64,000 nucleotides of DNA. Source: JACRCT01 sp049841135. GTDB lineage: Bacteria > Myxococcota > Myxococcia > Myxococcales > UBA5297. Each line of letters starts with the position of its first letter. The first letter of the stretch is position 1. Positions 1-7,680 of the stretch are shown here, one piece after another. The stretch spans positions 620,001-684,000 of the forward strand of contig JASGHK010000002.1 in assembly GCA_049841135.1 (NCBI GenBank). The letters run 5' to 3'. A program made the position numbers and the translations under genes. Under the pieces are notes generated by a model that saw only the letters and a program-made list of their open reading frames with translations, was not told the origin of the DNA and did no database searches.

Positions 1-2
1 AG

Positions 3-794
3 CTCGAGGGCCAGCGCGTGCTCTTCGACCCGGTCTGGGCCGAGCGCAGCTCTCCGTCGCGCTGGGCGGGCCCCAAGCGCTTCCAGCCGGTCCCGCTTCC
101 GATTGAAGAGGTGCCCGAGCTGGCGGCCATCGCCATCTCGCACGACCACTACGACCACCTCGACAAGACGGCCATCCAGACCCTGGCCAAGGCCCAGCCT
201 GGCGTTCCCTTCTTCGTCCCGCTCGGCGTCGGCGCTCACCTCGAGAAGTGGGGCGTCGAGCCCGCGCGCATCCACGAGCACGACTGGTGGGAGGAGGACT
301 CGGCCGCAGGAGGCAAGCTCAAGATCGCCTTCACTCCCGCCCGGCACTTCTCCAGCCGCGGCCTCTTCGACCGCAACAAGACGCAGTGGACGTCCTACGC
401 GCTCGTGGGCTCGGCCAAGCGCGTCTACTTCGGCGGCGACGGCGGCCTGGACGCGGCCATGGCGGAGATCGGGCGGCGCTACGGGCCCTTCGACCTGACC
501 ATGCTCGAGATAGGCGCCTTCCACGAGAACTGGGGGCTCATCCACCTCGGGCCTCAGAACGCCATGACCGCCTGGCGCGACCTCAACGGCCGGCTGCTCA
601 TGCCCATCCATTGGGGCACCTTCAACCTCGGGCTGCACCCTTGGGACGAGCCCATCGAGCAATTCCTGGAGGCGGCCAAGGCCACCGGCACGCCCATCCT
701 GGTTCCGCGCATCGGTGAGCCCGTGCGCCTTCCGGCAGCGCCTGCTTCCATCTCTGCCGCGCCGGTGCGCTGGTGGGCCGCCATCGGCGGCTGA
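3..794 (+). CDS. Metallo-beta-lactamase-fold hydrolase, UlaG/NAPE-PLD-like (5' truncated)
   Basis: The reading frame is open to the left edge (residues LEGQRVLFDPVW), so the true start lies outside the window and the GTG at 18 is probably internal. The metal-binding signature HDHYDHLD lies near residue 47. Further family landmarks are a downstream HFSSRGLFD segment, a GGDGG turn and a late His in MPIHWGTF. The order and the DPVW opening match the UlaG/RomA/NAPE-PLD branch of the MBL superfamily, whose members hydrolyse phosphodiester or lactone bonds with a di-metal centre. No signal peptide can be judged because the N-terminus is missing. The substrate is unknown. The stop is at 792-794, and the next gene is in the same direction about 190 bp away across a repeat tract. 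Confidence 0.85.
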   Translation, partial: LEGQRVLFDPVWAERSSPSRWAGPKRFQPVPLPIEEVPELAAIAISHDHYDHLDKTAIQTLAKAQPGVPFFVPLGVGAHLEKWGVEPARIHEHDWWEEDSAAGGKLKIAFTPARHFSSRGLFDRNKTQWTSYALVGSAKRVYFGGDGGLDAAMAEIGRRYGPFDLTMLEIGAFHENWGLIHLGPQNAMTAWRDLNGRLLMPIHWGTFNLGLHPWDEPIEQFLEAAKATGTPILVPRIGEPVRLPAAPASISAAPVRWWAAIGG

Positions 795-815
795 CGTCCG
801 CTACGTCGTATTCGT

Positions 816-900
816 CCCATTCGTCCTATTCGTCCCAGCCGTCCACGGTCGGTGGACGGAGTGGACGCAGTGGACCGGGTGGACTGAGCGGACCACCAAC
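816..900. repeat. Nonamer-periodic tract (CGTCC / GTGGAC phase)
   Basis: Two short 9-bp-period runs lie back to back. The first contains ATTCGTCCC, ATTCGTCCT, ATTCGTCCC. The second contains GGTGGACGG, AGTGGACGC, AGTGGACCG, GGTGGACTG. The second run is the reverse-complement sense of the first motif family. It lies between the MBL gene and the Cys-rich lipoprotein. Related 9-bp tracts recur at 38281-38330 and a GTCCAC-rich block at 15466-15600. Confidence 0.7.
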
Positions 901-982
901 GTCTGCCGGCCCGCCCTCCTTGCCAGCACGCGCTCCCTCCCGCCAGAATCGGCGCCTCTTTCGGTGGCTTGGGAGGCCCTCC

Positions 983-3538
983 ATGGACAGACCCTTCTCT
1001 CGCGCTCTGCGCGCCGCGCTCCTTTGCTGCGCGCTGGCCTCCCTCACCGGATGTCCCCCGCCCGTCAACTCGGGCAAGGCCTGTGACGCGGGGACGCTCT
1101 GCAACGACCAGTGCAGCGCGCTCGCCGACGACACCAACTGCGGCACCTGCGGCAACGCCTGCGGCGCCAACAGCCACTGCGCCGCCGGCAGCTGCTACCC
1201 GACCAAGTGCGGCACGGTGGCCTGCGGCAGCCAAGAGGTCTGCTACGAGAACAAGTGCGTCGAAGCCGCCTGCGTCGGCGTGACCTGCCCGAACGCCGGA
1301 GAGATCTGCAAGGCCGGCCAGTGCGCCGCAGGCTGCTCCGACTCCTCCACCTGCACCGAAGGCAAGCTCTGCAAGGCCGGAACCTGCCAGACCTGCACCG
1401 AGCGGACCGACGACGCCCTCTGCGGCTCCGGCAAGCTCTGCGTCGCCGGCGCCTGCCTCACCGCGGCCTGCCACGACGCCAGCGATTGCAGCGACGGGAA
1501 GATTTGCAAGGCCAACGCCTGCGTGCAGTGCGCGGGCAAGAGCGACGACGCCCTCTGCGGCGCCGGCAAGGTCTGCATCAACAAGGCCTGCGTCGAGGGC
1601 AACTGCCACACCAACTACGACTGCTCCTCCGGGCAGATCTGCAAGGAGAACTACTGCGCCGTCTGCCAGGACCGGATCGACGACGTGCTCTGCTACACGA
1701 ACAAGATCTGCCTCAACGGGGTGTGCACCAGCGGCGTGTGCCACTCGGTGGGCGACTGCCAGGGCGGCAAGATCTGCAAGAGCCAGCAGTGCGTCGCCTG
1801 CGTCGACGGCACCGACGACGCGCTGTGCGGCCCGGGCGCGGTCTGCAAGAGCGGGGTCTGCGAGTACAAGTCCTGCACCACCTCCACCGAGTGCCCGGGC
1901 GGGACCACCTGCAAGTCGGGCAAGTGCGCCGTCTGCCTGGACCTGGTCGACGACGCCTCCTGCGGCGCCGGCAAGCTCTGCGTCGACAGCCTGTGCATCT
2001 CCGGCAACTGCCGCGCCAGCTCCGAGTGCGACGAGGACCTCGCCTGCAAGGCCAACGTCTGCCAGGCCTGCGTGGACAAGACCGACGACGCGGCGTGCGG
2101 CCCGGGGATGCTCTGCCAGGGAGGCAAGTGCGCCCACGGCAACTGCCACGCGCTCGCCGACTGCGGCGGCGGCCAGGTCTGCAAGGCCAGCTGGTGCGTC
2201 GCCTGCATCGACGCCCTCGACGACGACCTCTGCGGCGGCAACAACAAGATCTGCGTGGGCAAGACCTGCGCCGCCACCTCCTGCACCGGCAGCGGCACCG
2301 CGCCCTGCACCCTGGGCACGGTCTGCAAGGCCAGCCTCTGCAGCGCCTGCGTCGACCGGACCGAGGACGCGCTCTGCGGCGCCGGGCAGATCTGCGCCAA
2401 CAAGCGCTGCCTCGCCGGCGACTGCCATGACCTGTCCGACTGCCAGGCCGCCGGGAAGGTCTGCAAGGCCTACTCGTGCAAGGAGTGCGCGGACTTCGCC
2501 GACGACTACCTCTGCGGCACCGGCAAGATCTGCAAGGACAAGAAGTGCATCGACGGCAACTGCCACAACAACGGCGACTGCGCCGACAAGGGCGGCGGCA
2601 TCTGCAGCGACAACCAGTGCCAGCCCTGCGTGGACAAGGACGACGATGGGACCTGCGCCAACGAGACCCCGGGCACCATCTGCGCCGGCGGCCAGTGCGT
2701 CCCCGGCGACTGCCACACCGCCGCGGACTGCAAGGACGCTGCGAAGCCCCACTGCCTGGCCTACCAATGCCTGGCCGGCCCCGAGCTGGTCATCGACCGG
2801 CCCCTCGCCAACTACGACGTCTACGCCGAGGCGCTGGCCGTCGGGTTCCAGCCTGGGATGCCGGTCAAGCTCACCATCATCCAGGGCATGACCATCAGCT
2901 CCACCTCCCCGGCCCAGCCGGCGCTGAAGATCGTCGGCTTCCCGGCCGGAACCGCCGTCAGCGTCGTCAACGCCGGATACATCGTCGGCGCCGGCGGGGC
3001 GGGCGGCGCCGGAGGCTCGGGCGCGGCCAACGGCGGCGACGGCGGGGCGGGCGGCACCGCGCTCGTCGCCGACCTCGCCTTCGCCATGGACAACACCGCC
3101 GGCAAGATCTGGGGCGGCGGCGGCGGCGGTGGCGGCGGCGCCGGTGGCCTGGACAGCGCCGGCAAGCCGGAGACCGGCGGCGGTGGCGGCGGCGGCGAGG
3201 GCGAGAAGGGCGGCGCGGCGGGAGCGAACCTCTACGTCAACGCCGGCACCTCGCCCTCGGCCGTCAACGGCGGAACCCCGGCGACCGCGGGCACCTTCCG
3301 GCTGGTGGGTCTGGGCGGCAGCGGCGAGACCGGCGGCGACCTGACCCTGTGGAGCAACAAGGGCCACGACGGCGGGACCTGGGGCCAACCTGGCGCGGGC
3401 ACCAAGCTGTGCAACCCCAAGATCCCCACCGCCTGCGACGGGGCGGGCGGCGCGGCCGGCAAGGCGGTCTCCGCGGCCGGCAAGACGATCACCTGGGCCG
3501 GCGGCAGCCCCGGCGACGTCAAGGGCGTCATCGAGTAG
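983..3538 (+). CDS. Ten-repeat Cys-rich lipoprotein with glycine-rich adhesin-like C-terminal domain
   Basis: I chose the ATG at 983 because it opens a classic lipoprotein signal (MDRPFSRALRAALLCC, then ALASLTGC with the lipobox Cys near residue 24). The longer frame from 773 runs through intergenic repeat. The mature protein, about 830 residues, is predicted to be lipid-anchored and exported. About ten repeats of 45-50 residues run from roughly residue 140 to 600. Each has eight Cys in a pattern like CxxxxDDxLCGxGKxC, CH, DC, CK and C. The tail is a Gly-rich domain starting with a NAGYIVGAGG motif, followed by poly-Gly runs and ending ITWAGGSPGDVKGVIE. That resembles the tip domains of T4-like phage tail-fibre adhesins (inference from pattern). 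A surface adhesin or binding role is plausible, but the ligand is unknown. Confidence 0.85.
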   Translation: MDRPFSRALRAALLCCALASLTGCPPPVNSGKACDAGTLCNDQCSALADDTNCGTCGNACGANSHCAAGSCYPTKCGTVACGSQEVCYENKCVEAACVGVTCPNAGEICKAGQCAAGCSDSSTCTEGKLCKAGTCQTCTERTDDALCGSGKLCVAGACLTAACHDASDCSDGKICKANACVQCAGKSDDALCGAGKVCINKACVEGNCHTNYDCSSGQICKENYCAVCQDRIDDVLCYTNKICLNGVCTSGVCHSVGDCQGGKICKSQQCVACVDGTDDALCGPGAVCKSGVCEYKSCTTSTECPGGTTCKSGKCAVCLDLVDDASCGAGKLCVDSLCISGNCRASSECDEDLACKANVCQACVDKTDDAACGPGMLCQGGKCAHGNCHALADCGGGQVCKASWCVACIDALDDDLCGGNNKICVGKTCAATSCTGSGTAPCTLGTVCKASLCSACVDRTEDALCGAGQICANKRCLAGDCHDLSDCQAAGKVCKAYSCKECADFADDYLCGTGKICKDKKCIDGNCHNNGDCADKGGGICSDNQCQPCVDKDDDGTCANETPGTICAGGQCVPGDCHTAADCKDAAKPHCLAYQCLAGPELVIDRPLANYDVYAEALAVGFQPGMPVKLTIIQGMTISSTSPAQPALKIVGFPAGTAVSVVNAGYIVGAGGAGGAGGSGAANGGDGGAGGTALVADLAFAMDNTAGKIWGGGGGGGGGAGGLDSAGKPETGGGGGGGEGEKGGAAGANLYVNAGTSPSAVNGGTPATAGTFRLVGLGGSGETGGDLTLWSNKGHDGGTWGQPGAGTKLCNPKIPTACDGAGGAAGKAVSAAGKTITWAGGSPGDVKGVIE

Positions 3539-3610
3539 CGGAGCGCTGGGCCCTCGACCGGAGGTCGCCGAACCGAAGGCATGCGGCGGGCCGGAGACAC
3601 GACACCTTTG

Positions 3611-3638
3611 TTGACCACACCACCGCGCGGGCGACAAT
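3611..3638 (+). promoter_or_regulatory. Candidate sigma-70-type promoter for the Ser/Thr kinase
   Basis: TTGACC (3611-3616), a 16-bp spacer and GACAAT (3633-3638) lie just before the kinase ATG at 3648. If used, transcription would begin only a few bases before the start codon, giving an almost leaderless message. There is no clear Shine-Dalgarno sequence, which fits. This is a consensus match only. Confidence 0.35.
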
Positions 3639-3647
3639 CGGGGACGT

Positions 3648-6056
3648 ATGGCTGAGCTCAAGGACCGCGTTCGTTTCGGCGCGTACTGGCTCCTCAAGCG
3701 CCTCGCCAAGGGCGGGATGGCGGAGATCTACCTCGCCTGTCCCGCCGCGCCCGGCCGCGAGCACGAGCGGGTGGTCATCAAGAAGCTGCTCGAGCAGTAC
3801 AGCTACGAGGAGGAGTTCCTCGAGCTGTTCCTGTCGGAGGCCAAGCTCGCCTCGCAGCTGTCGCACCCCAACGTCGTGCGCATCTTCGAGCTGGGCCAGG
3901 AGGGCGGCCACCTCTTCATGGCCATGGAGTTCATCGACGGCCACGACCTGGAGCTGCTCATCCGCGCCCGCCGCCGCTGGCTGTCGCCGGCGGTGGCCGC
4001 CTACGTGGGCCGCGAGGTCTGCGAGGCGCTCGCCTACGCGCACCAGGCCACCGACCTGAACGGCCGGCCGCTGAACATCGTCCACCGCGACGTGACGCCC
4101 GAGAACGTCATGATCGACCGGCAGGGCGGGGTGAAGCTGGTCGACTTCGGGGTGGCCAAGGCCAGCGCCCGGCTGACGACGACGCGCCCCGGCGTGGTGC
4201 GCGGCAAGGTCAGCCACATGGCGCCCGAGCACATCAAGGGCAAGGACCTGGACGGCCGCGCCGACCTCTTCGCCCTGGGCGCGACGCTCTTCGAGCTGAC
4301 CACCGGCATCAAGCCGTTCGAGCGCGGCCAGCACGCGACCTCGATGTGGGCGGTGCTGCACGAGGACCCGCCCTCGCCCCTGGAGATTCTGCCCGGCTAC
4401 CCGCGCGACCTCTCGGACATCGTGATGCGCGCGCTGGAGAAGGACCCCGACCGGCGCTACCGGTCCGCGGCGGACATGAAGGCCGCGCTCGACCGGTTCC
4501 TGGCCTCGAGCGGCGAGCTGGTGGACGCCTCGACCCTGCGCGGGCTCGTCGAGGCCCAGCCGGCGGAGCTCGCAGCCGAGCACCCTGCCGACGCGGACCC
4601 CGACGACGGCGAGCCCGCGCCCCGGACGCAGATTGGCAAGCCCCTGCCGCCGCCCGGCGACCGCGAGCGGGAGACCGCGCCCAAGCAGGCCGTGCCCGAC
4701 ATCCCGCCCCCCACCGCCGACGACGAGGAGCAGCCGGTCAAGACGCAGATTGGCAAGCCGCTGCTCCCCGCCAACGACCGCAACCGCGAGACGGCTCCCA
4801 AGCAGCCCCTCCCGGTCATCCCGCTGCCCGGTCCGGAGGACGAGGAGCAACCGGTCAAGACGCAGATAGGCAAGCCGCTGGCGCCGAAGCTGCGCGAGGG
4901 CGACATCCTCGACGAAGGCCCCGACGACCCGAACGAGCCGCGGACGCAGACCAGCCCGAACGGCGGCGGTCCCCGGCCACTGCCTCCGCCGCCCCGCTCC
5001 GACGCCATCCCCTTTGTCGAGCCGCCGCGGCCTCCCCCGCCGGTGCTCTTGCCGGTGTCCGAGCCGGTGCGGCCCGCGCCGCCGGTGCTGCTCCCGGCGC
5101 GCGAGAAGGCTCCGCCGGCCGCGCTGGCGATGGGGGAGGCCCTCGAAGACGAGGACACGACCAACTCCCGCTCCAAGTCCGCGCCGCGGCCGCGGGGCAT
5201 CCTCGAAGACGAAGAGGCCGAGGAGAATTCGACCCGGCGGCTCGAGCCGCTCGCCGAGCGGGAGCGAGAGGAGCGGCGGCGCATGGACGACGCGGTCGCG
5301 CACGCCGCGGCGCCCCCGCCCGTCGTCGACGACCGACCGCCGCCCCCCACCCCGGAGCTGACCCCCGAGCCCGCGGAGGTCCCACCCGACCTCCCGGACG
5401 ACGTCGACCCCGCCCTCCTGCGGCAGGAGACGCGGGTGACCGCCCTCCCCGAGCCCGACTCGACCCGCGTCACCGCCGCGCCGGTGCTGCCGGTCACCGA
5501 CGGCCAGGTGCGCGTGCCGACCCAGTCGCTGGAGGTCTCGGCGGTGCTGGGCACCCAGCCTCCGCGCGGACGGCGCCGGCCGACGGGCGACAACGCCTGG
5601 GAGGAGTCGACGCCGCCGCGGGGCATCGCCGCCGCGCGACTGGAAGCCGACGAAGCCGAGGTCACCGAGGCGGCCGGCCAGAAGTCCGCCGCCGGGACCG
5701 TCTTCGGCGGGCTGTTCAAGGGCCTGCTCATCGTCGGGCTGATGGCCCTCGCCGGCGTCGCCACCCGCGTCGTCACGGTGCTCGAATACCGCCAGAAGCT
5801 CGCCGAACAGACGGAGCAGCTCAACGCGCAGATCCTGCAGCTACAGGACGAGCTCGAAGAAGGCCGCGCCACCGCAGAAGCCCCCTGCGACACCGGTGTC
5901 CGCGCCCTCGGTTGGAGATGGTGGCGTGGCCGCGCAGGTTGCGTCGGGCGATGCCGGCGCGACCGCCGCCAGCCCCGCGGTCGATGCTGGTGCGGTGGCG
6001 GCTGCGGACGCGGGCAAGACGGCCGGCGACGCCGGGCCTGCCGCGAGCACCGATAA
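3648..6056 (+). CDS. Eukaryotic-type Ser/Thr protein kinase (frame broken near 5883)
   Basis: The kinase domain occupies about residues 10-285. It has a nucleotide loop KGGMAE, a VVIKK lysine near 45, HRDVTPEN (Asp148), DFG (166-168) and MAPEH. These are the active-kinase residues of the PknB-like family, which phosphorylates Ser/Thr on target proteins. Residues about 310-420 hold three copies of a TQIGKPL repeat in an acidic Pro-rich linker. One membrane helix is seen near 682-705, followed by a short coiled coil. The kinase is therefore cytoplasmic with a C-terminal periplasmic part. After about residue 745 this frame turns into Arg/Trp-rich nonsense. The proper continuation is in the next frame (5896-6267). 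One extra C in the CCCCC run at 5881-5885 explains it. The full protein would be about 870 residues. Confidence 0.9.
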   Translation: MAELKDRVRFGAYWLLKRLAKGGMAEIYLACPAAPGREHERVVIKKLLEQYSYEEEFLELFLSEAKLASQLSHPNVVRIFELGQEGGHLFMAMEFIDGHDLELLIRARRRWLSPAVAAYVGREVCEALAYAHQATDLNGRPLNIVHRDVTPENVMIDRQGGVKLVDFGVAKASARLTTTRPGVVRGKVSHMAPEHIKGKDLDGRADLFALGATLFELTTGIKPFERGQHATSMWAVLHEDPPSPLEILPGYPRDLSDIVMRALEKDPDRRYRSAADMKAALDRFLASSGELVDASTLRGLVEAQPAELAAEHPADADPDDGEPAPRTQIGKPLPPPGDRERETAPKQAVPDIPPPTADDEEQPVKTQIGKPLLPANDRNRETAPKQPLPVIPLPGPEDEEQPVKTQIGKPLAPKLREGDILDEGPDDPNEPRTQTSPNGGGPRPLPPPPRSDAIPFVEPPRPPPPVLLPVSEPVRPAPPVLLPAREKAPPAALAMGEALEDEDTTNSRSKSAPRPRGILEDEEAEENSTRRLEPLAEREREERRRMDDAVAHAAAPPPVVDDRPPPPTPELTPEPAEVPPDLPDDVDPALLRQETRVTALPEPDSTRVTAAPVLPVTDGQVRVPTQSLEVSAVLGTQPPRGRRRPTGDNAWEESTPPRGIAAARLEADEAEVTEAAGQKSAAGTVFGGLFKGLLIVGLMALAGVATRVVTVLEYRQKLAEQTEQLNAQILQLQDELEEGRATAEAPCDTGVRALGWRWWRGRAGCVGRCRRDRRQPRGRCWCGGGCGRGQDGRRRRACREHR

Positions 6057-6267
6057 GGCCGACGCGGGGATGGTCTACAAGAAGGGCTTCGGGGTGATCT
6101 CGGTGAAGGGCCGCGGCACGGTCACCATCGACGACAAGCCCTGCAAGCTGCCCTGCGCGGTGAAGCTGCCGTCCGGCGAGCATGTGGTGCGGACGCCGGG
6201 CAAGAATCCTGTCGAGAAGCGGGTGCAGCTGCAGGCCGGCGCCCGCGAGACCGTCAAGGTTCCCTGA
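5896..6267 (+). CDS. PEGA-like C-terminal segment of the upstream kinase, in the shifted frame
   Basis: This frame reads an Ala/Asp/Gly-rich linker. It then reads a compact beta-rich domain, GRGTVTIDDKPCKLPCAVKL, with a HVVRTPGKNPVEK segment, like PEGA surface-layer domains that often end myxobacterial Ser/Thr kinases. It is not a separate gene in my view. Its frame joins the kinase frame exactly at the C5 homopolymer 5881-5885, and removal of one C fuses them without loss. The two conserved Cys in CKLPC are typical of kinase-linked PEGA tails. It would be periplasmic and could sense envelope ligands. The gene call here (GTG at 5896) is only formal. Confidence 0.7.
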   Translation: MSAPSVGDGGVAAQVASGDAGATAASPAVDAGAVAAADAGKTAGDAGPAASTDKADAGMVYKKGFGVISVKGRGTVTIDDKPCKLPCAVKLPSGEHVVRTPGKNPVEKRVQLQAGARETVKVP

Positions 6268-6289
6268 GCCCTGGCGCCCCCCGAGAGCA

Positions 6290-6592
6290 CTGCAGTGTCT
6301 GAGGCGCATTGAGGAGCTGCCGGCCACCGCGCCAAGGCACCTATGGAATCCAGTTCATCGGAAGCGCACTCGGCGGTCGGTGGAGCCGGGCCTCCGCGCC
6401 CGGGGCACCTTTCCGGTCCATTGATCTGGAGCGCGCCAATCGGTGAGTCCGGGCTCCGCGCCCGGGGCACCCTTCCGATCCACTCATCGGAAGCGCACTT
6501 GGCGGTCGCTGGGCCCGGGCCTCCGCGCCCCGGGGCACCTTTCAGATCTTTTCATCTGAAGCGCGCTGTGGGTGAGTCCGGGCTTCCGCGCC
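6290..6592. repeat. Left part of a 63/66-bp alternating tandem repeat array
   Basis: Units contain the hairpin core CCGGGCctccgcGCCCGG followed by GGCACC. Core starts lie at 6386, 6449, 6515 and 6578, giving periods of 63, 66 and 63 bp. Odd units begin TCATCGGAAGCGCACT and even units begin TTCATCTGAAGCGCGC or a close variant, so the true period is about 129 bp. A decayed unit precedes them from about 6290. The array is interrupted at 6592 by the insertion sequence and resumes at 9063. ORFs crossing it on both strands are low-complexity and I do not call them genes. Confidence 0.85.
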
Positions 6593-6612
6593 TCTTGATT
6601 CATCACATCTAG
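6593..6612 (+). repeat. Left terminal inverted repeat of the IS4-family element
   Basis: TCTTGATTCATCACATCTAG follows directly after the 12-bp target duplication. It pairs imperfectly (15 of 20) with the right end at 9043-9062. Confidence 0.85.
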
Positions 6613-6681
6613 GGACGCCGCCGCGGCGCGCACCTCAGATTTCGCTGGCGTCACAAACAGCCGTGTGCCATACGGTGGGGG

Positions 6682-7680
6682 GTGGAGCCATCGAACGCGC
6701 CGTTGCTTCGCTATCGCAACCGAGTGATCGGCGAGGCGGAGCTGCGGTTCATTCGGGACACGGTTGACCGCCAAGACGCCAGGACCCGGTCCGATCTTGC
6801 TCGAGCTATCTGCAAGGCGTGGGATTGGCGACAGGCCAACGGCAGCTACGCCGTCTTCGCCTGCCAGGACTTGCTCCTCCGGCTTGAGGAGTGGGGCCAC
6901 ATCAAGCTACCTGCGCGACAGCGCCGGGGCCGAGATGGGCACGATCTACCGGTATTGCCGCAGGACTGCATTCCGCTGGCGTGGTCTCCGGTGGGGAACG
7001 ACGCGAATCTTGACCAACTCGTGGTGCGGCCCATCGAGCCCGCCGAGCGTCTGGGCTGGCGACTCTTCATCGACCGATTCCACTATCTCGGAGACAAGCC
7101 GCTCGTAGGCGAGCACCTGCTGTACGCCGCATTTCTCGAGGGCCAGGTGGTGGCCCTGCTCGGCTGGGCCTCTGCGACCCTCCATTCGCCGCTACGAGAC
7201 CGGTACCTGGGCTGGGACAACGACACCAAGCGGCGCAAGCTGCACCTGGTCGTCAACAACGTGCGCTTCCTCATCCCGCCCTGGGTTCGAGTCGAGCACC
7301 TGGCTTCCAAAGTGCTCGGCCGGACCCTGCGGCGCCTGAGCGCGGATTGGCAGGCCCGCTGGAATCACCCGGTCCTGCTCGCAGAAACCTTCGTCGACCA
7401 CGCTCGGTTTCGGGGCACGTGCTACCGCGCCTCCAACTGGCGCTATCTGGGCACGACGGCAGGCCGAACCCGACGCGGGAACGCCTATCTGCACGAGGGC
7501 AGTCCCAAAGGGCTCTACGTCTACGAGCTGCACCGCCAGGCTCGCCGCCGGATGTGCGAGGAGCATCGCCATGAAGGAGTCGTCGGGGCTGCTGCCGCTG
7601 GAGCAGGAGATGGGCCAGGCCAGGCTGGGAGACCGGCGTCTGAATCGGCGTCTGATCGCTGCGGTGGGACGCTTGAGTGA
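6682..7680 (+). CDS. DruA-like DUF4338 protein carried by the insertion sequence
   Basis: Starts at GTG 6682. The 332-residue product has the DUF4338 landmarks also found in DruA of the Druantia anti-phage system. These are an FHYLGDKPLVGEHLLYAAF segment near 138, an LHLVVNNVRFLIPPW stretch near 193, a FVDHARFRGTCYRASNW segment near 246 and YLGTTAGR. The molecular activity of DUF4338 is not established to my knowledge. No DruB-E helicase or other Druantia partner is nearby, so this is not a Druantia locus. Here it sits inside an IS, next to the transposase, and is probably a passenger or accessory of transposition (inference). The last 36 residues overlap the transposase frame and are low-complexity, so the conserved domain likely ends near residue 297. 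Confidence 0.85.
   Translation: MEPSNAPLLRYRNRVIGEAELRFIRDTVDRQDARTRSDLARAICKAWDWRQANGSYAVFACQDLLLRLEEWGHIKLPARQRRGRDGHDLPVLPQDCIPLAWSPVGNDANLDQLVVRPIEPAERLGWRLFIDRFHYLGDKPLVGEHLLYAAFLEGQVVALLGWASATLHSPLRDRYLGWDNDTKRRKLHLVVNNVRFLIPPWVRVEHLASKVLGRTLRRLSADWQARWNHPVLLAETFVDHARFRGTCYRASNWRYLGTTAGRTRRGNAYLHEGSPKGLYVYELHRQARRRMCEEHRHEGVVGAAAAGAGDGPGQAGRPASESASDRCGGTLE

Noticed and set aside
554..3709. 1051-residue ORF on the minus strand opposite the Cys-rich lipoprotein
   Set aside because: Composition is that of an antisense shadow of a high-GC gene. The plus-strand frame has the signal peptide and regular Cys repeats.
6290..6592. CRISPR array
   Set aside because: Units are nearly identical over their whole length (63-66 bp) with no spacers, and no cas genes are present.
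6343..6612. Possible repeat-encoded protein in the tandem array
   Set aside because: The frame is low-complexity, exists on both strands and follows the 63/66-bp repeat period, so it is translated repeat, not a gene.
6682..7680. Druantia anti-phage system
   Set aside because: Only a DruA-like DUF4338 gene is present. No DruB-E genes or DruE-type helicase are nearby, and the gene lies inside an insertion sequence.
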